64,000 nucleotides of DNA from Niebla homalea (lineage: Eukaryota > Ascomycota > Lecanoromycetes > Lecanorales > Ramalinaceae), in contig JAHGAU010000026.1 in assembly GCA_019925105.1 (NCBI GenBank), forward strand, positions 620,001 through 684,000, in the 5' to 3' direction. Below are positions 9,608-21,289 of this stretch, piece after piece. The notes beneath the pieces are model-generated. The model worked only from the letters and a program-made list of their open reading frames with translations. It was not told the DNA's origin and searched no databases. Made by a program: the position numbers and the translations under genes. Positions within the stretch are counted from its first letter, which is position 1. Each line of letters opens with the position of its first letter.

Positions 9608-12600
9608 ATGGTGCCACGAAAGCGTGCACACGAAGAGATGGAGGAACCAGAACCGGCCGAACCGAGTTTCCTTGAAAAGCTTCGAAGTACTTGGGAGTTG
9701 GCGAACCTTATGCAATACATATACCTATTCGGGAGAGCTGTGAAAATAGACGAGAACATAGATATCGAGGTAAATCCAGCATCCTGCTGCCAGACGCAAC
9801 TCGCAAGACTCAGGCCAACATTTTCGGCACCCTAAGAGCACTGATGCTAACTCATATGGACGTGACACAGCATCTTGAGCGTGAATGCTGCAAGCCAGAG
9901 CCCTCCACTGTCTTGTCAGACATTGGCTTAGCCCTGCTGAAATATGTCTCGTCACATCGAGGGTTGACGTGAGCTCAGCAGCCGCAAGAAGTGTTCAAGA
10001 TACCGGCTGATCTTCAACAGTCCAGAGATCTTCGACGAATACACGCGCCGGCAATACATTGCAAAAGCACCTCAGAGGAATCCATTTGGCCTTGAAGAGG
10101 AACCGAAAAAGTTTGCGGATTTTGACGTGTTCTTGAAGTTGAGAGTACTCGTGCAGCTCTCGCAATGGACGTTGAACAATGCAGATCGGATTCGGGAGAA
10201 GATGGAGGAGAGAGGCGAGATGGAGCAATCGGTTTCATGGGTAAGGCGTCGAAGCTAATCCGATCTTCTCGAATCAGGCTGATAGCGATCTCGTCACAGC
10301 GTATGAATGAGATTGGCTATGACCGCCAAGATCGTTACTACTTTGTACTAGATGACAATCGATTATATCGCCGTACCGAAGAATCGCTTCCCCCACCTCC
10401 CACGGTCAAGCCCAAGTCGAATTCTAAGAAGGCCAAGGCAGCTGCACGCGCCTCCAAGCGGAGACGAACGAGAGAGAACCGGGAATCCTCTAACGACGCT
10501 GAAGTTGACACACAACAGCCAGAGGCATCCGTCGGAGGAGACCCGGATTCTCCGATGGACAACGGCTTTGCTGGACGCAAGTGGGAGTGCGTCGCGATCA
10601 ATATGGAACAATACCAAGAATTCCTTGAGTCCATAAGGAAAAGCCGCGATGCTGATGAGAAGGAATTGTACAAACGCATCACTGAAGAAGTGATGCCTGT
10701 TATCGAATCCGCCGAGGCCTCTCAGATGAGGAAGAAGCAAAAGCAGGAGCGGGAATTACTCAACATGCAGAAGCTAGCTGGAGCTAAGCGTTCGAGCAGG
10801 CTCGAAGAAAAGACGGAGAGGGATCGTCAAGAGCGAGAAGCCCGGGAGGCGGAGCTAAGGAGAAAAGCAGATCTCTTTGAGGCTCAAGCATATGAAAGAC
10901 GACAGGCAAAGATGGAGGAAGAAAGAGAATCTCGCATGATGACACGCGAGCAGCGCTTGAAGGAGCGAGAAGTAAGGCGTATTCTTCATGAAGAAGAGCT
11001 GGCTCGAATGTCTGAAGAAGAGAAGAAGGTTGATAATGGCGAGGCAAGGCTGTCAGAGAGACATCTCAAGTCGGAAATCACGAAGAAGAAGGAGGAGCTT
11101 GCGGCGTTGGAGCAAGACGATGAATGGACATTTGATTGCGCCAAATGTGGGCAACACGGCACCAACTGGGTATGTCGAGCATTGTGTCTTCCCACTACTC
11201 GCCTTACTGATTGTCTTCAGGATGATGGCACACATAGTGTAGCCTGCGAAAAGTGCAATGTATGGCAGCACAGTGCTTGCCTAGGAATCTCGAAAGATGA
11301 GGCCGAAAGGGACGACTTCCACCTTGTCTGCCAGGACTGCAAGCGTCGTGAGGAAGATGCTCTGAAGCCGAAGATACCCAGCCTCAAGTTCCGAGTCGGT
11401 CTTTCTACATCTCCACCTGATCAGAAGCCTAAGGGTCTTCTTCCTACAGCAAACAAGTCTAAGAAAAGAAAGTCGGATGAGCCACCCCGACCGCGAGGGC
11501 GTCCCAAAAAAGTCAAACCCACGGATACTCCAGACCAAGCAAACCCTGCTCGGAGGTTGCAGCCCCCCAACGCCATGCAAAATGGTATGCATAATACCTT
11601 CGTGAACGGGAAACCAAGAGCGACAAATCTCGACTCTCCGCTAAAACAGCCTGCACCGTACTACTCGGTAAGACCGCAATCAGGCTCCCTCTCGCCGACT
11701 AAAGCGACAGAATTGTCCAATGGCTACCGCTCCGATTATCAGCCGAACGGTCATTATCAAGCTCCAAATCAAACGTTCCAACCACCTCCATTCGTCTCCA
11801 CGGCTTACCAGCAGACCTCCCACCATCATCCACAGGAGAATCACTCGCCTTATCAGGCTGCCAATAGCCCCACGTCATCTACTCGCCAGAATTTGCAGCC
11901 CCAGCATAGCCCAGGATGGTCAGCTCGTTATGTGCCACTGGCCCAGACACAGGCACCTCCCCACTCGCCCTTTGGACCGCCGCCCGCATCTCAAAATCCT
12001 TTTTCCAGCGCTGCGAGTGAGCAGAGACCGATGAGCTCTCATCCTCCGAAGTCTTCGCAGAACTCAAACAACCACTTCTCTTCCCCTCTTCAAAACGTAC
12101 CCGCGCTTTCGCCTCCGCAGTATAAAACCCCAAAATCGAGCTTTGACGCAAGACCTCCCTCATCCTCAGCGACGCCACAAGTCAATGGCTTTGCAACCAG
12201 CAACATTGCCAACCACCAACCAGTCGGACCCCCATCGCAGTCACCTACCAAGCTGGCATCCCCTCCAATGACATCCTCTCGACAACCGTCTAATCCTCTG
12301 CCATCTTCGAGCCCAGTGGCGAATCAGCCTCCATTGTTACCCAACGGTGCAACGAGCCGTGGTTACTCGCCTGTGAAGCATGACTCGCCACGATCACAAG
12401 GGACTAGCTTTGGCCTGGACTTGTCTGTCAGTGCGAAATTAGCACCGACTACCTTACAGCAGCACTCTGTGACTCGGGATGGCTTTGCTCCGGTCCCACC
12501 AATGGCCAAAATGGCACCGAAACCATCATCACCATCCCAACAGACATCCGGTGAGCTAGCCGGATCGACTTCCGTGGACCCGGCAGCCCCCTCAACACCA

Positions 12601-12672
12601 ACTTCATTGCTGCAGAAGCCTCTGGGCCCAGATGGACCAATCCCCGAAAACGCCACCTCCAACGAAGCCTAA
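9608..12672 (+). CDS. Conserved nuclear PHD-finger protein
   Basis: Five exons: 9608-9769, 9871-9968, 10021-10240, 10300-11169 and 11221-12672, giving 933 residues. The first about 200 residues are predicted helical (FLEKLRSTWELANLMQYIYLFG, DIGLALLKYVSSHRGLT, FDEYTRRQYIAKAP) and end in YYFVLDDNRLYRR. This resembles the DDT/WHIM-type region of ISWI-associated proteins, but that is my inference. A long charged coiled coil follows (roughly residues 290-420). A PHD zinc finger then starts at DCAKCGQHG and continues CEKCNVWQHSACLGI and CQDCKRRE; it is split by the intron at 11170-11220. Basic RGRPKK patches and a Pro/Ser/Gln-rich tail complete it. Similar unnamed proteins are common in ascomycetes. 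A histone-reading or remodelling role is likely but unproven. Confidence 0.88.
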
Positions 12673-13025
12673 GGGATCTGAACAGCCCAGTCAGAGTGTA
12701 CCGTCTCGGACACTTCAGTCCCGCCATCTGTCTGAGAACGTCTGCCTAAACCTTACGATCACGATGGAGGAGGAGAATGAAACGCGAACATGCCATTGAG
12801 CTTATTGAGAATAGTCGTTAAATGACCAAAGCATACATGCATGCACTTAGATGATACCTACACAGCGATCGACTTTTGTTCCTGTCATATAGTTGTGCAT
12901 TGAAGTGATCCATGGCATCCGTCATGGATCATGACATCTCATCACCAGAAGCACAAGCGTCCGTGACATCTCTCAAACGCGTTCAATCTTGACAGTGCGT
13001 AAAACGATTGCCATTACATTTCTCT
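12673..13025. other. Tail-to-tail spacer between the PHD gene and GCN20
   Basis: This is 353 bases between converging stop codons, expected to carry both 3' ends and polyadenylation signals. Nothing else was recognised. Confidence 0.45.
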
Positions 13026-15518
13026 CTAAGTCTGCCGCTGCACCACCCCACTCCCACTCGCCGCATCCGCCTGCGCCTGGATCCTCTTCTTATACGCCTT
13101 CACATCGCCCGAGAACGGCTCCACATGCCCGTTGTCGCACACCCACAGGCTCGTGCACACGTTCTGCAACATCGTCACATCGTGACTCACCATCAGCACA
13201 CCGCCGGCAAATTCCCTCAGCGCCTTACTCAACGCGTCCATGGCCTCGATATCCAAATGATTGCTCGGCTCGTCGAGCACCAGGATATGCGGGTTCGTCA
13301 GACTTAGACACGCGAACGCGACCCGAGATTTCTGGCCTCCGGACAGCAAGTCCATCTTCTGCAGGGAAGTTGTGCCGGTGATGCCGAACGCACCCAGATG
13401 GCGCCGATACTCCTCGTCCGATTTGCCTGGGTAAGTACGCGACATGAAGGTCACAGGGCTAGCATTCATATCCAGTGCGTCGACGTGGTGCTGGGCGAAG
13501 AAACCAATCCGGAGGCGGGGGTTCTGCGAGATGAGGCCCTGCGTGGCTTCCAACTGGCCGATGAGGAGTTTGAGTACGGTGGTCTTGCCGGCGCCGTTGG
13601 GGCCGACGATGCCGATGCGGGAGTCAAGTTGGACGTCGAGGTCGACGTTTGTCAAGAGGGGTTTCTTATCCTTGGCATAGCCGAACGATACACCGGACAT
13701 TTGGATAATAGGCGGGCTGAGCTTCTCGACGTCCGGGAAGCGGAAGTGGACCTGGTACTCGGCCTCGGGGGCCTCGAGGACGGGCATCTTCTCGAGCTTC
13801 TTGATGCGGGATTGGGCCTCGGAGGATTTGGCGGCGTTGTAGCGGAATTTGTCGATGAAGGTCTGAAGGTGCTGGCGCTGGACCATCTGGTTCTCGTACT
13901 CACGTTTCGCGGTTTTGCGACGCTCTTCCTTGGTGGCGTAGAAGGAGTCGAAGTTGGCGCCTTTGTAGTAGTCGAGGCGCTCGCTGTGTTGGTGGACGAT
14001 GTCGGTGGCGACTTCGTTAAGGAAGGCACGGTCATGGGAGACTACCAGGAGGGTGCTGGGGTATGATTGGAGATAGTTGGAGAGGAATGTGATACTGGGG
14101 ACATCAAGCATGTTTGAAGGTTCTGGTTCGGTCAGTGGGAGGTTCCCGTCCAAGTGTTGGACCAGTCTTACCATCTAGAAGCAGCAGATCCGGCTCGCAG
14201 AATAGTGCTCGAGCAAGAGCAAGCCTCATCCTCCAACCCCCTGAAAAGGTCTTGGTGGCATAGTGCTGTCTCTCCTCGGAGAAGCCAAGACCAGCAAGGA
14301 TACTCGCGGCACGAGACTCTGCCTTATCGGATTCCATTTCGGATAACTTAGAGTGAATATCGCTAAGGGTAGTGTCCAAGCCCTCACGGTGCCTGTCTAG
14401 CTTTTCGGCATCTCCAGACGTGTCTGCCATAGAAGACCTCTCAGCTTCAAGCTCGGAAAGTTGCTGCGTGATTTTCTAGTTTCAAAGTCAGCGGAAGGGA
14501 GTCAAAATCGGCAAGAAGATATACATCTTGTTCAGCAAGCAGGTGCTTCCGCCAGACATCTGCATCCAGGACTGCTTGTAATGCTGGGGTATCGTCTCCT
14601 GTAATCTGCACGCATAATATGATTAGTCATGGCTGATTCCAACCATGTAGGATATGAGCAGGAAGCTTACTTCTTGCTCGACATGCAATATAGAGATATG
14701 CGTAGGAATAGCTAGATCTCTGCGACTCAGGGCTCGTAACAGGGTACTCTTGCCGATGCCATTTTGCCCAACAAGACCATAGCGTCGACCAAAGGCCATC
14801 GTCAGTATGGTATCACTGAGAATTCGCTTGGCACCAATGGTGACATCCACGCCCTCTACTTTGATATCTTTACTCTTTGCCTGATCTGCACCCAATTGCA
14901 AGGGGTTGACCTGCATATAGAATTCCTCATATGATTGGGTCTCGGTGGGCTGATCGAGTAGTCTGGAAGCCTCATACTGGACATTTTTCATGACTTTACG
15001 ATCCTGTTTAGCAGCAATCTTACGTTCCGCCTTCTCCAATTTCTTGCGGTCGACTCGTGATTCGACTTTCCGGGTGTTAGCCGATTCCAGGTCAACAACG
15101 CCATTAGCTAGGCCGAGTGTGCTAGAGATGTTCCTTTGAGATCCGACTTGAATGGCCTGTTCCAGCTTGCGTGTCGTAGGGGCAAGTTGCCGCCGCTCGC
15201 CATCATGGCCATTGACATCATTCAGCTTGGTGACAAAACTGTCAACCAGGTTCTTGATGCTGACAGCATTTTGATCCGACAGATCTCCAGAAGCAGACAC
15301 AAGTAACGCTGATATGGCACCAGACGCCTCATCTAATGGGGTTGGAGCACTGGGGTCTGAATCGGTGCTGTATAGGTTAGAGGCGTGGATCAGATATCCC
15401 TTTTTCAACCATAAGCCGAGAGCCTAAATCTACCAAGGAGTAGATCAAAGCTTACAGAAGCATACTCTGACACTACAGGGTCGATGCCAGGTATCTGCGT
15501 TCTGATCTCTGCCTCCAT
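13026..15518 (-). CDS. GCN20: ABCF-type ATPase Gcn20, Gcn2 pathway activator
   Basis: Gcn20 works with Gcn1 on ribosomes to activate the eIF2-alpha kinase Gcn2 during amino-acid starvation. It is an ABC protein without membrane segments. Exons are 15518-15456, 15399-14671, 14605-14525, 14475-14172 and 14122-13026; the 2,274 bases give 757 residues, close to the yeast protein. After an N-terminal Gcn1-binding region of about 200 residues come two ATPase cassettes. The first has Walker A GQNGIGKST, signature FSGGWRMRLALARALF and Walker B LLLLDEPSNML, with an intron inside the last. The second has GPNGAGKTT, LLSGGQKSRVAFA and ILVLDEPSNHLD. The first exon (MEAEIRTQIPGIDPVVSEYAS) is short but matches the family start. 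Confidence 0.96.
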
Positions 15519-18016
15519 TTTTTCAATCTACAATACATGTAAAGTGAATCTGACGTGATGAGGTCCGATCTGATATCCATGAGAGGCTAGCTCCAGGGCT
15601 AGGCTTCGCTCCGCTCTCCCGCAATTAACACGTTTCTCGGCACTTACGCAACGGCCAGTCGTTAGGCCGGAGCAGAGAAAGCGATTCTGTGCGCTGGCAA
15701 AAGCATCCTGGGCCTGTTCCCCTTGCCGGCTACTGCCATCATCCTTTATACTGGCAGTTGGCGGTGAAGGCCGAAATAGCTCATGCGAGCCACACTGCAG
15801 CTGCGACCTTGACCTGAAACTAGAGACTGGAAGACTGGCAAGACTGGCCAATAAGACGCGTGATAAGCGCGTAAATCTCCCCTGCTTTTCTCGCTAAAGA
15901 GATGACCGGGGCCCTGCGGAGTTGGGGAGAGCTGAGATTTGTTGTGGGGACTTTTCACTTTTCAGAGATTCGAGTTCCCACGTCTCACGAGAGGTTCCTG
16001 TAACCTGCATTTAAAGTACCTGGTTGTATTTGTCACTACATTGCAGAAAGTTCAGAGCTGCATTTCGTGGATAGAGATTCCCATGGTACACGAATCGTGT
16101 GCCATTCCCTTGGGTTTTTCTTGTCCACCTCGTGGCTTTCGGCCAACTCCTCCAGTCTAAGCCCGAAATGGCTGCATTAAGTATCCAACGACGGCTAAGA
16201 AGACTTAAGTTCAGATGAACCCCCCGGTCCCTGCTCACTGATCGACGCCAGTGCGTCACTCGTGCTCCAGACTTTTCTCATTCAGGCAAGCTGCCAATTT
16301 CCCGTAGACCAGAAGACGGGGGTTCGGCTTGTTCGAGAAGCAAGGGTTGGACGATGCTATGGCTCAGCGGTGCTCTGCAATTTGGTCATTGGCCAATTTT
16401 ACGTGCAGGCTGATTGGCGAGACTGGGTCACTAAGTGATCGAAAGGAGATCTGAGCTTTTTTGATACGACCATGAAACCTCCGCTCGCGAGAACTTCGCC
16501 ATCCAACGTCCCACTTGGTCAGTCGTGGCCTCGTTGGTGTGAAGTGAATCCCTACTCGTTGAGGTACCCCGCGAAATTTGCCGTGCAAATGACCGACACC
16601 CAGGAACCTGCTTTTTGCCTTTTTTCTTCTACGCGACCAAAGAGGGTCCAACTGTGAGAGGATGGGGCCCCATCTCTGATCCAGTGATCCTCCTTCCTGG
16701 CTACCGCCTGAGCCGCCTCCTGGAGGTGACTTCCATCCGCGCTGATTGGCTTACTCAACATCTGACTACTCAGATTCGCTTCTATCGGGTGAATGCTGCC
16801 GCAGCTGAACGTATTATATTTGTACCGTAGCCATCTTCGACCCCTCCAGTTGCTGCAGTGCAGGAAAGGCGATCCCAAAGGGCTGAAAACGATAACTATC
16901 TCGCAACTTGATGCCCAGCTGATTGCCCATCCCAGACGATGATGCATGGACTAATGCCCTCATAAAAGCTTCTTCTTGGAGAAGTGTTGGTAATCGCTAT
17001 CAGATCAAGGCTGAGCGCTGATGGGCTTACCCCGTTACCCCAGGGCAATACGCCCCGAATGGATGGTGTGCGGATATCTGCCTGTTCTTATGGAACAGAT
17101 CACCACGTCTAGCCGGAGCGGTGACACAATTGCGACAAAGCAAAGCTTAACGCTGACTTGAATGGCGGGACGATACCTTGACAGTTGACAGGGTCATGAC
17201 TGCGTTGTCACAGGCAAGACTGCCTGCTGTGATAGAAGATCATGCTGGAATGTAGAGGAGCAGAGCCTCTTTATTAGACAGGTAGCCATTATCATTCATC
17301 AATTATCAATTAGACACTCGCCCAGATGTAACAATCTCATCTTCCAGTGATTGGCCATCATAAAATTGTTTACGGTATGTCAGGCCGCCCTACCACCACT
17401 GGCCGGGATATCTGAACTCCAAACCCAAACGGAGGGCCCTTACATTTTCTCCAACGGAAAGCCTGAATCTACCTTCTCTCACTCACTTCACCACCCAAAC
17501 GCCCCTTCGCACGCCATAGAAGGCACTCGTTCTTATTTTTCCATTTTTGTTTGTCTGCTTCGATAGTGGTTTTTCCTTTCCAGCGGATTGTTTGGACGCA
17601 CGCTGCATCTTTCTTTGCAGATTTCCGGCCAGGCAAGATTGCCTCTTGACACATGGTACTGACTATTTCAGCGCTTTTCTGAATGAATCAGCTGTCTTCG
17701 ACGATCAGTTCTGATCCTTTACAATACGGATGCATCCAGACAAGCTTTCTAAGGCTATCTGAGAGGGGTGGCAGCCACGGGGATGGAGGCTGTCCCATCG
17801 GTAACCACTCTTTTCCTCGTCCATTTGCTTTTGCAATGCGGAGATCCTTTCACACAAGCCTTCCTGACCTTGTACACACATGTGAAATCCTGATATCTTT
17901 TCCCCCCAGAAGCCCTTACGGATACAGGCTGACCTGATTTGGTGTTACAGCTGTGTGCTACAGGAACAGTGGGCGTCGCCGCTGTCGGTCTCGCCTTTGG
18001 TCATCCTCATCATTCA
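15519..18016. other. 2.5 kb region upstream of the disordered-protein gene
   Basis: No gene was recognised between the GCN20 start and the gene at 18017. Open frames up to 131 codons (16552-16947, minus) show no family resemblance. The region should hold the GCN20 promoter and a long promoter or leader for the next gene. A 5' exon is possible: ATGGAGGCTGTCCCATCG at 17784-17801, followed by GTAACC, would join the downstream frame at 17951 in phase. Confidence 0.4.
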
Positions 18017-21000
18017 ATGGCTGCTCGAACATCAGCCAGTAAAAGAAGGGCAATATCTCGGGACATGCTTGAGCCACAGAAGATTGACCAGAACATGTCG
18101 GAGAGCAGCACGCCGTCCCCTCCAGACCATTTTGCATCCGCCCCAACATCAAGGCTAAAGAAAAGATCTTCTCGAGGTTGGCCTCATTCCGCCTCATGGC
18201 ATGCCAGAGGCCCCAAGACGGCCGAGCCAACCCCAGAAAAGGATGGACAAGGGAGACTTCACCAAGGTCAAGCGCAAGAGAAGGCGCCTTCAGCGGCTCC
18301 TCGACTCCCAGCACAAGATTCCTCCATGTTGGAACCCTTCGCTTCGGACTTACCAAATCCTTTCCAATTGAGACCAAGGTCTAGCCTGTCTTCGTTGAAA
18401 AGTGGGAGCCCTGCTCGCACCTCGCGTCCCGGATCTGAGTCTTTCAGTCAATCCAATGGGTCTTCTGCACCCATGCTGCCCCACTTCGGTGATTTCTCCG
18501 CACATGTACCTTCACGGAACAGATTAGTCAAGCGCAGCTCCTCCCAGCGAGCATTGAGCGGAGGTGGGAACCTACATTCGACATTACGGAGACCTGCTAC
18601 AAGCCATCAAAGATCTGCCACCATGCAACGGCAGATCCGTAACGATTCGGACTTCCCGAATCATGGTCTACGATCATCTCCATTACCATACGCCCTACCG
18701 GAGCATTCCCCGTCATTGGACGAAGCATCCCAACGGTGGCAGCCATTCTTCAAACGTCCGTATGCGCGAGGAGGTCGATCTGGCTCGACGAAGAAGCGAA
18801 GTCTTAGTGAAGGAACTCCCCATCAGCAAACAGGCTCCACAATCGTCCCTGATCTAACCGAATTACCCACCCTTTTGATGGCTAGCTCCTTAAGTAGCAG
18901 CTCTTCTGATGATGCCCTCACCGGTCGATCATCAAATCTTTCCTATCTAAGTCGACCATTCACTCCACTGAGGATGTCAAACCAAAACCCCGTAGAGCCT
19001 GGGCCAGGGGACATACATGTCACTCCTGTGACTGAATCCAGGCCAAGAACGTCTTTCTCACTCAATGACATATTCCCATCGCCGTCTCCGCTAAGCTGGA
19101 AACTGCCGCGAGGTAGTAGCTTTCGGAATAAGAAAACTCGTGGGAAGACCATTGGAGGTCGAAGGGTGGTATCGGCACCCCAACCTACGGAGACAAAAGG
19201 TTTTGACGCATTGGGTCAAGACAGCCATGGTCTTGGTACCCACACCTTCATTTACTCCTCCCCTCATCACGATAATATTTCCCCCATAGCCGGCGATATT
19301 CAGCCAGCCGCATTTCAACGTTCCCCCTCTTCTCCATTGCCTCCTTTGAACCGATTGTCAACTTTTCAAGTTGAACTCCCCGAGACGATTCCTTCGTATG
19401 CATCGACCCCGCAACCCGGACCGGCCACCAAAAGCGGTAACAGCCTTCCGTTCTCGTCTTCTCCGGCCTCTTCTCCTCTGGGACACCTTACGCAGAGGAT
19501 TCGGAAACATGGACCATCAACAGCACAACCCCATCCTACATCATCCACGCTCACTGGATCTGATAACGATAACAGCCGCATTTTGTCCGGAGACGAAGAC
19601 GACACGGATGGACGGAGCTCTACAATTTACGATTCAATGAGGACGGGGGCTACTGGCAGTAGCTTCTCTGGAAACAAGCGCCCACGTATTGATACTATAT
19701 TTGACGAGTCGCCACCTCCGGAGACGTATCAGGAGGATGTTCTATTACACATGAAGGGCCTGCGCATTGCTGATCAATCAAGAGACCATGATGTTTTCGG
19801 AAACCATGAACTCTATTCGAACAATGACGTTTCCATGGGTGAAGATGATGAGGCATCCGACTGGAATGCTCCAGAGGCCCCGCAAAGCCGGCAGAACATA
19901 TTTGGCCAGACTTTGGAGTCTTCAGGTGACGAATCTAACAGCGTCCCTCGACCAGACTCTGCCTGGTCGGATAAGGCTCCTGAGCCTCATGGTGATGCCT
20001 TTCGTGTTCATGCAATCTCCCACATGTCAGACAGGTCAAGACGAAGAAGCTCATCTAAACGGAGAGGTTCACCACCTATGGGGGTCTCGAAGCCCAATTC
20101 TTTTGACTGTCCAGAGCTGGACGTCAATCAACGAGATAGCTTGAGCACAGGATCTGGCCTGCCAATGGGGATCGACCATGAGCAACGCAAGACTCCTGTT
20201 GCTGACCGGCACAATGGGCGACGCGGCGCGACTCCCTTACACATACGTAGTAAAAGTGTGCCTGTATCAAACGAGAATCACATGCATGGGCCTAAGTCTA
20301 AGCGAGACCCTTGGGCTCGAAATAACAAGCCGAAGAAAGAAAAGTGGGACGAAGACTTTGACTTTGAGGAGGTGCCGGAAATGCCAAAGCTTCACAACGA
20401 GGGCATGCGATTGAGCTTATCTTCCGGCATGCTGGTCCCACAGGCCATCTTAGAACGGCAAGCGAGCGTTCACGGTCAATTCGGCCATGTCAAGGAGTTA
20501 ACGCAATTGGTGGACGAGCTGAAGAGGTTGCAAAACCACGGGGAAGTCCTTGGTATCACAAATGGTCAAGCGGCTGAGTTATGGAAAGAAGCTGAAGGTA
20601 TCATCAATCTGGCCACACTGGATGATGAAGATCCAGAATTCCTGCCAACTCAGTCGCCATCGGCAGATTTCGATTTCTTCGACGAGGATTCGCCATCCAA
20701 CCGCCGTCGCAGGTCTGGCTTTACACCGCCAAAAGACGATCGACCGACATTTGATCAAGACAGGTCATTGATCGAAAGCCGGGAGAATTCCAATCTTTCG
20801 ACTCCTCCATCAAATCTGAGAGGTCGAAAAGACTCCTCTGCCAGGGCCAAGACAGTTCTGGAACACATCCATCAGCAGCGCACCGAGTATGATCCCGCCA
20901 TTCTTGACGCCAAGACCAGGCACAAGAAGCTGCCGTTTGACACAACATCCCTCAAAGATCTCGTGACCCGGGCGGGCGTGGTGGCAAGAGCGCTGAAGGA

Positions 21001-21289
21001 GGAGATTCGGCGTGCTGAAGGCCGAAGTGAAAGCCCTGCTTTACCATTCGATGAGCGCGAGCATCAGCGTGCCGGCACTCCTCCAGATCCTCCTTTCAGT
21101 CAGATGTTTCACCGACCTCCCCCGTCACCAACATTCAACAAAAGCCCGCGTATCATGCAAAGTCCGAAAAGCCCAAAGAGCGCCAAGAGCACTCGAAGCA
21201 CTAAGAGCTCTCGAAGCAGCATGCTAGGGAGCATTGCTAGCAACGATAACGAAATTAATGGACACATGAAGATGATGACAGTCGTCTAG
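18017..21289 (+). CDS. Large serine-rich disordered protein, function unknown
   Basis: A single open frame of 1,090 residues from the first ATG. The open frame extends 26 codons further upstream without an ATG, so a small 5' exon may be missing. Residues 1 to about 780 are rich in Ser, Pro and Arg with many S/T-P and RRSSS-type sites, suggesting heavy phosphorylation. Around residues 780-950 lies the most ordered-looking part: KKEKWDEDFDFEEVPEMP, then SGMLVPQAILERQASVHGQF, a leucine-patterned helix (VKELTQLVDELKRLQNH) and AAELWKEAEGIINLATLDDE. A second helical block contains LKDLVTRAGVVARALKEEIRRAEG. The tail is a short Lys/Ser-Pro repeat. I do not recognise a named family. A cell-cycle or septation scaffold would fit the composition, but this is only a guess. 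Confidence 0.8.
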   Translation: MAARTSASKRRAISRDMLEPQKIDQNMSESSTPSPPDHFASAPTSRLKKRSSRGWPHSASWHARGPKTAEPTPEKDGQGRLHQGQAQEKAPSAAPRLPAQDSSMLEPFASDLPNPFQLRPRSSLSSLKSGSPARTSRPGSESFSQSNGSSAPMLPHFGDFSAHVPSRNRLVKRSSSQRALSGGGNLHSTLRRPATSHQRSATMQRQIRNDSDFPNHGLRSSPLPYALPEHSPSLDEASQRWQPFFKRPYARGGRSGSTKKRSLSEGTPHQQTGSTIVPDLTELPTLLMASSLSSSSSDDALTGRSSNLSYLSRPFTPLRMSNQNPVEPGPGDIHVTPVTESRPRTSFSLNDIFPSPSPLSWKLPRGSSFRNKKTRGKTIGGRRVVSAPQPTETKGFDALGQDSHGLGTHTFIYSSPHHDNISPIAGDIQPAAFQRSPSSPLPPLNRLSTFQVELPETIPSYASTPQPGPATKSGNSLPFSSSPASSPLGHLTQRIRKHGPSTAQPHPTSSTLTGSDNDNSRILSGDEDDTDGRSSTIYDSMRTGATGSSFSGNKRPRIDTIFDESPPPETYQEDVLLHMKGLRIADQSRDHDVFGNHELYSNNDVSMGEDDEASDWNAPEAPQSRQNIFGQTLESSGDESNSVPRPDSAWSDKAPEPHGDAFRVHAISHMSDRSRRRSSSKRRGSPPMGVSKPNSFDCPELDVNQRDSLSTGSGLPMGIDHEQRKTPVADRHNGRRGATPLHIRSKSVPVSNENHMHGPKSKRDPWARNNKPKKEKWDEDFDFEEVPEMPKLHNEGMRLSLSSGMLVPQAILERQASVHGQFGHVKELTQLVDELKRLQNHGEVLGITNGQAAELWKEAEGIINLATLDDEDPEFLPTQSPSADFDFFDEDSPSNRRRRSGFTPPKDDRPTFDQDRSLIESRENSNLSTPPSNLRGRKDSSARAKTVLEHIHQQRTEYDPAILDAKTRHKKLPFDTTSLKDLVTRAGVVARALKEEIRRAEGRSESPALPFDEREHQRAGTPPDPPFSQMFHRPPPSPTFNKSPRIMQSPKSPKSAKSTRSTKSSRSSMLGSIASNDNEINGHMKMMTVV

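Noticed and set aside
13398..14066. 222-codon plus-strand open frame opposite GCN20
   Set aside because: It lies antisense to a confirmed GCN20 exon. Its Gly/Val/Glu-rich composition is what the reverse of that exon gives, and there is no family resemblance.
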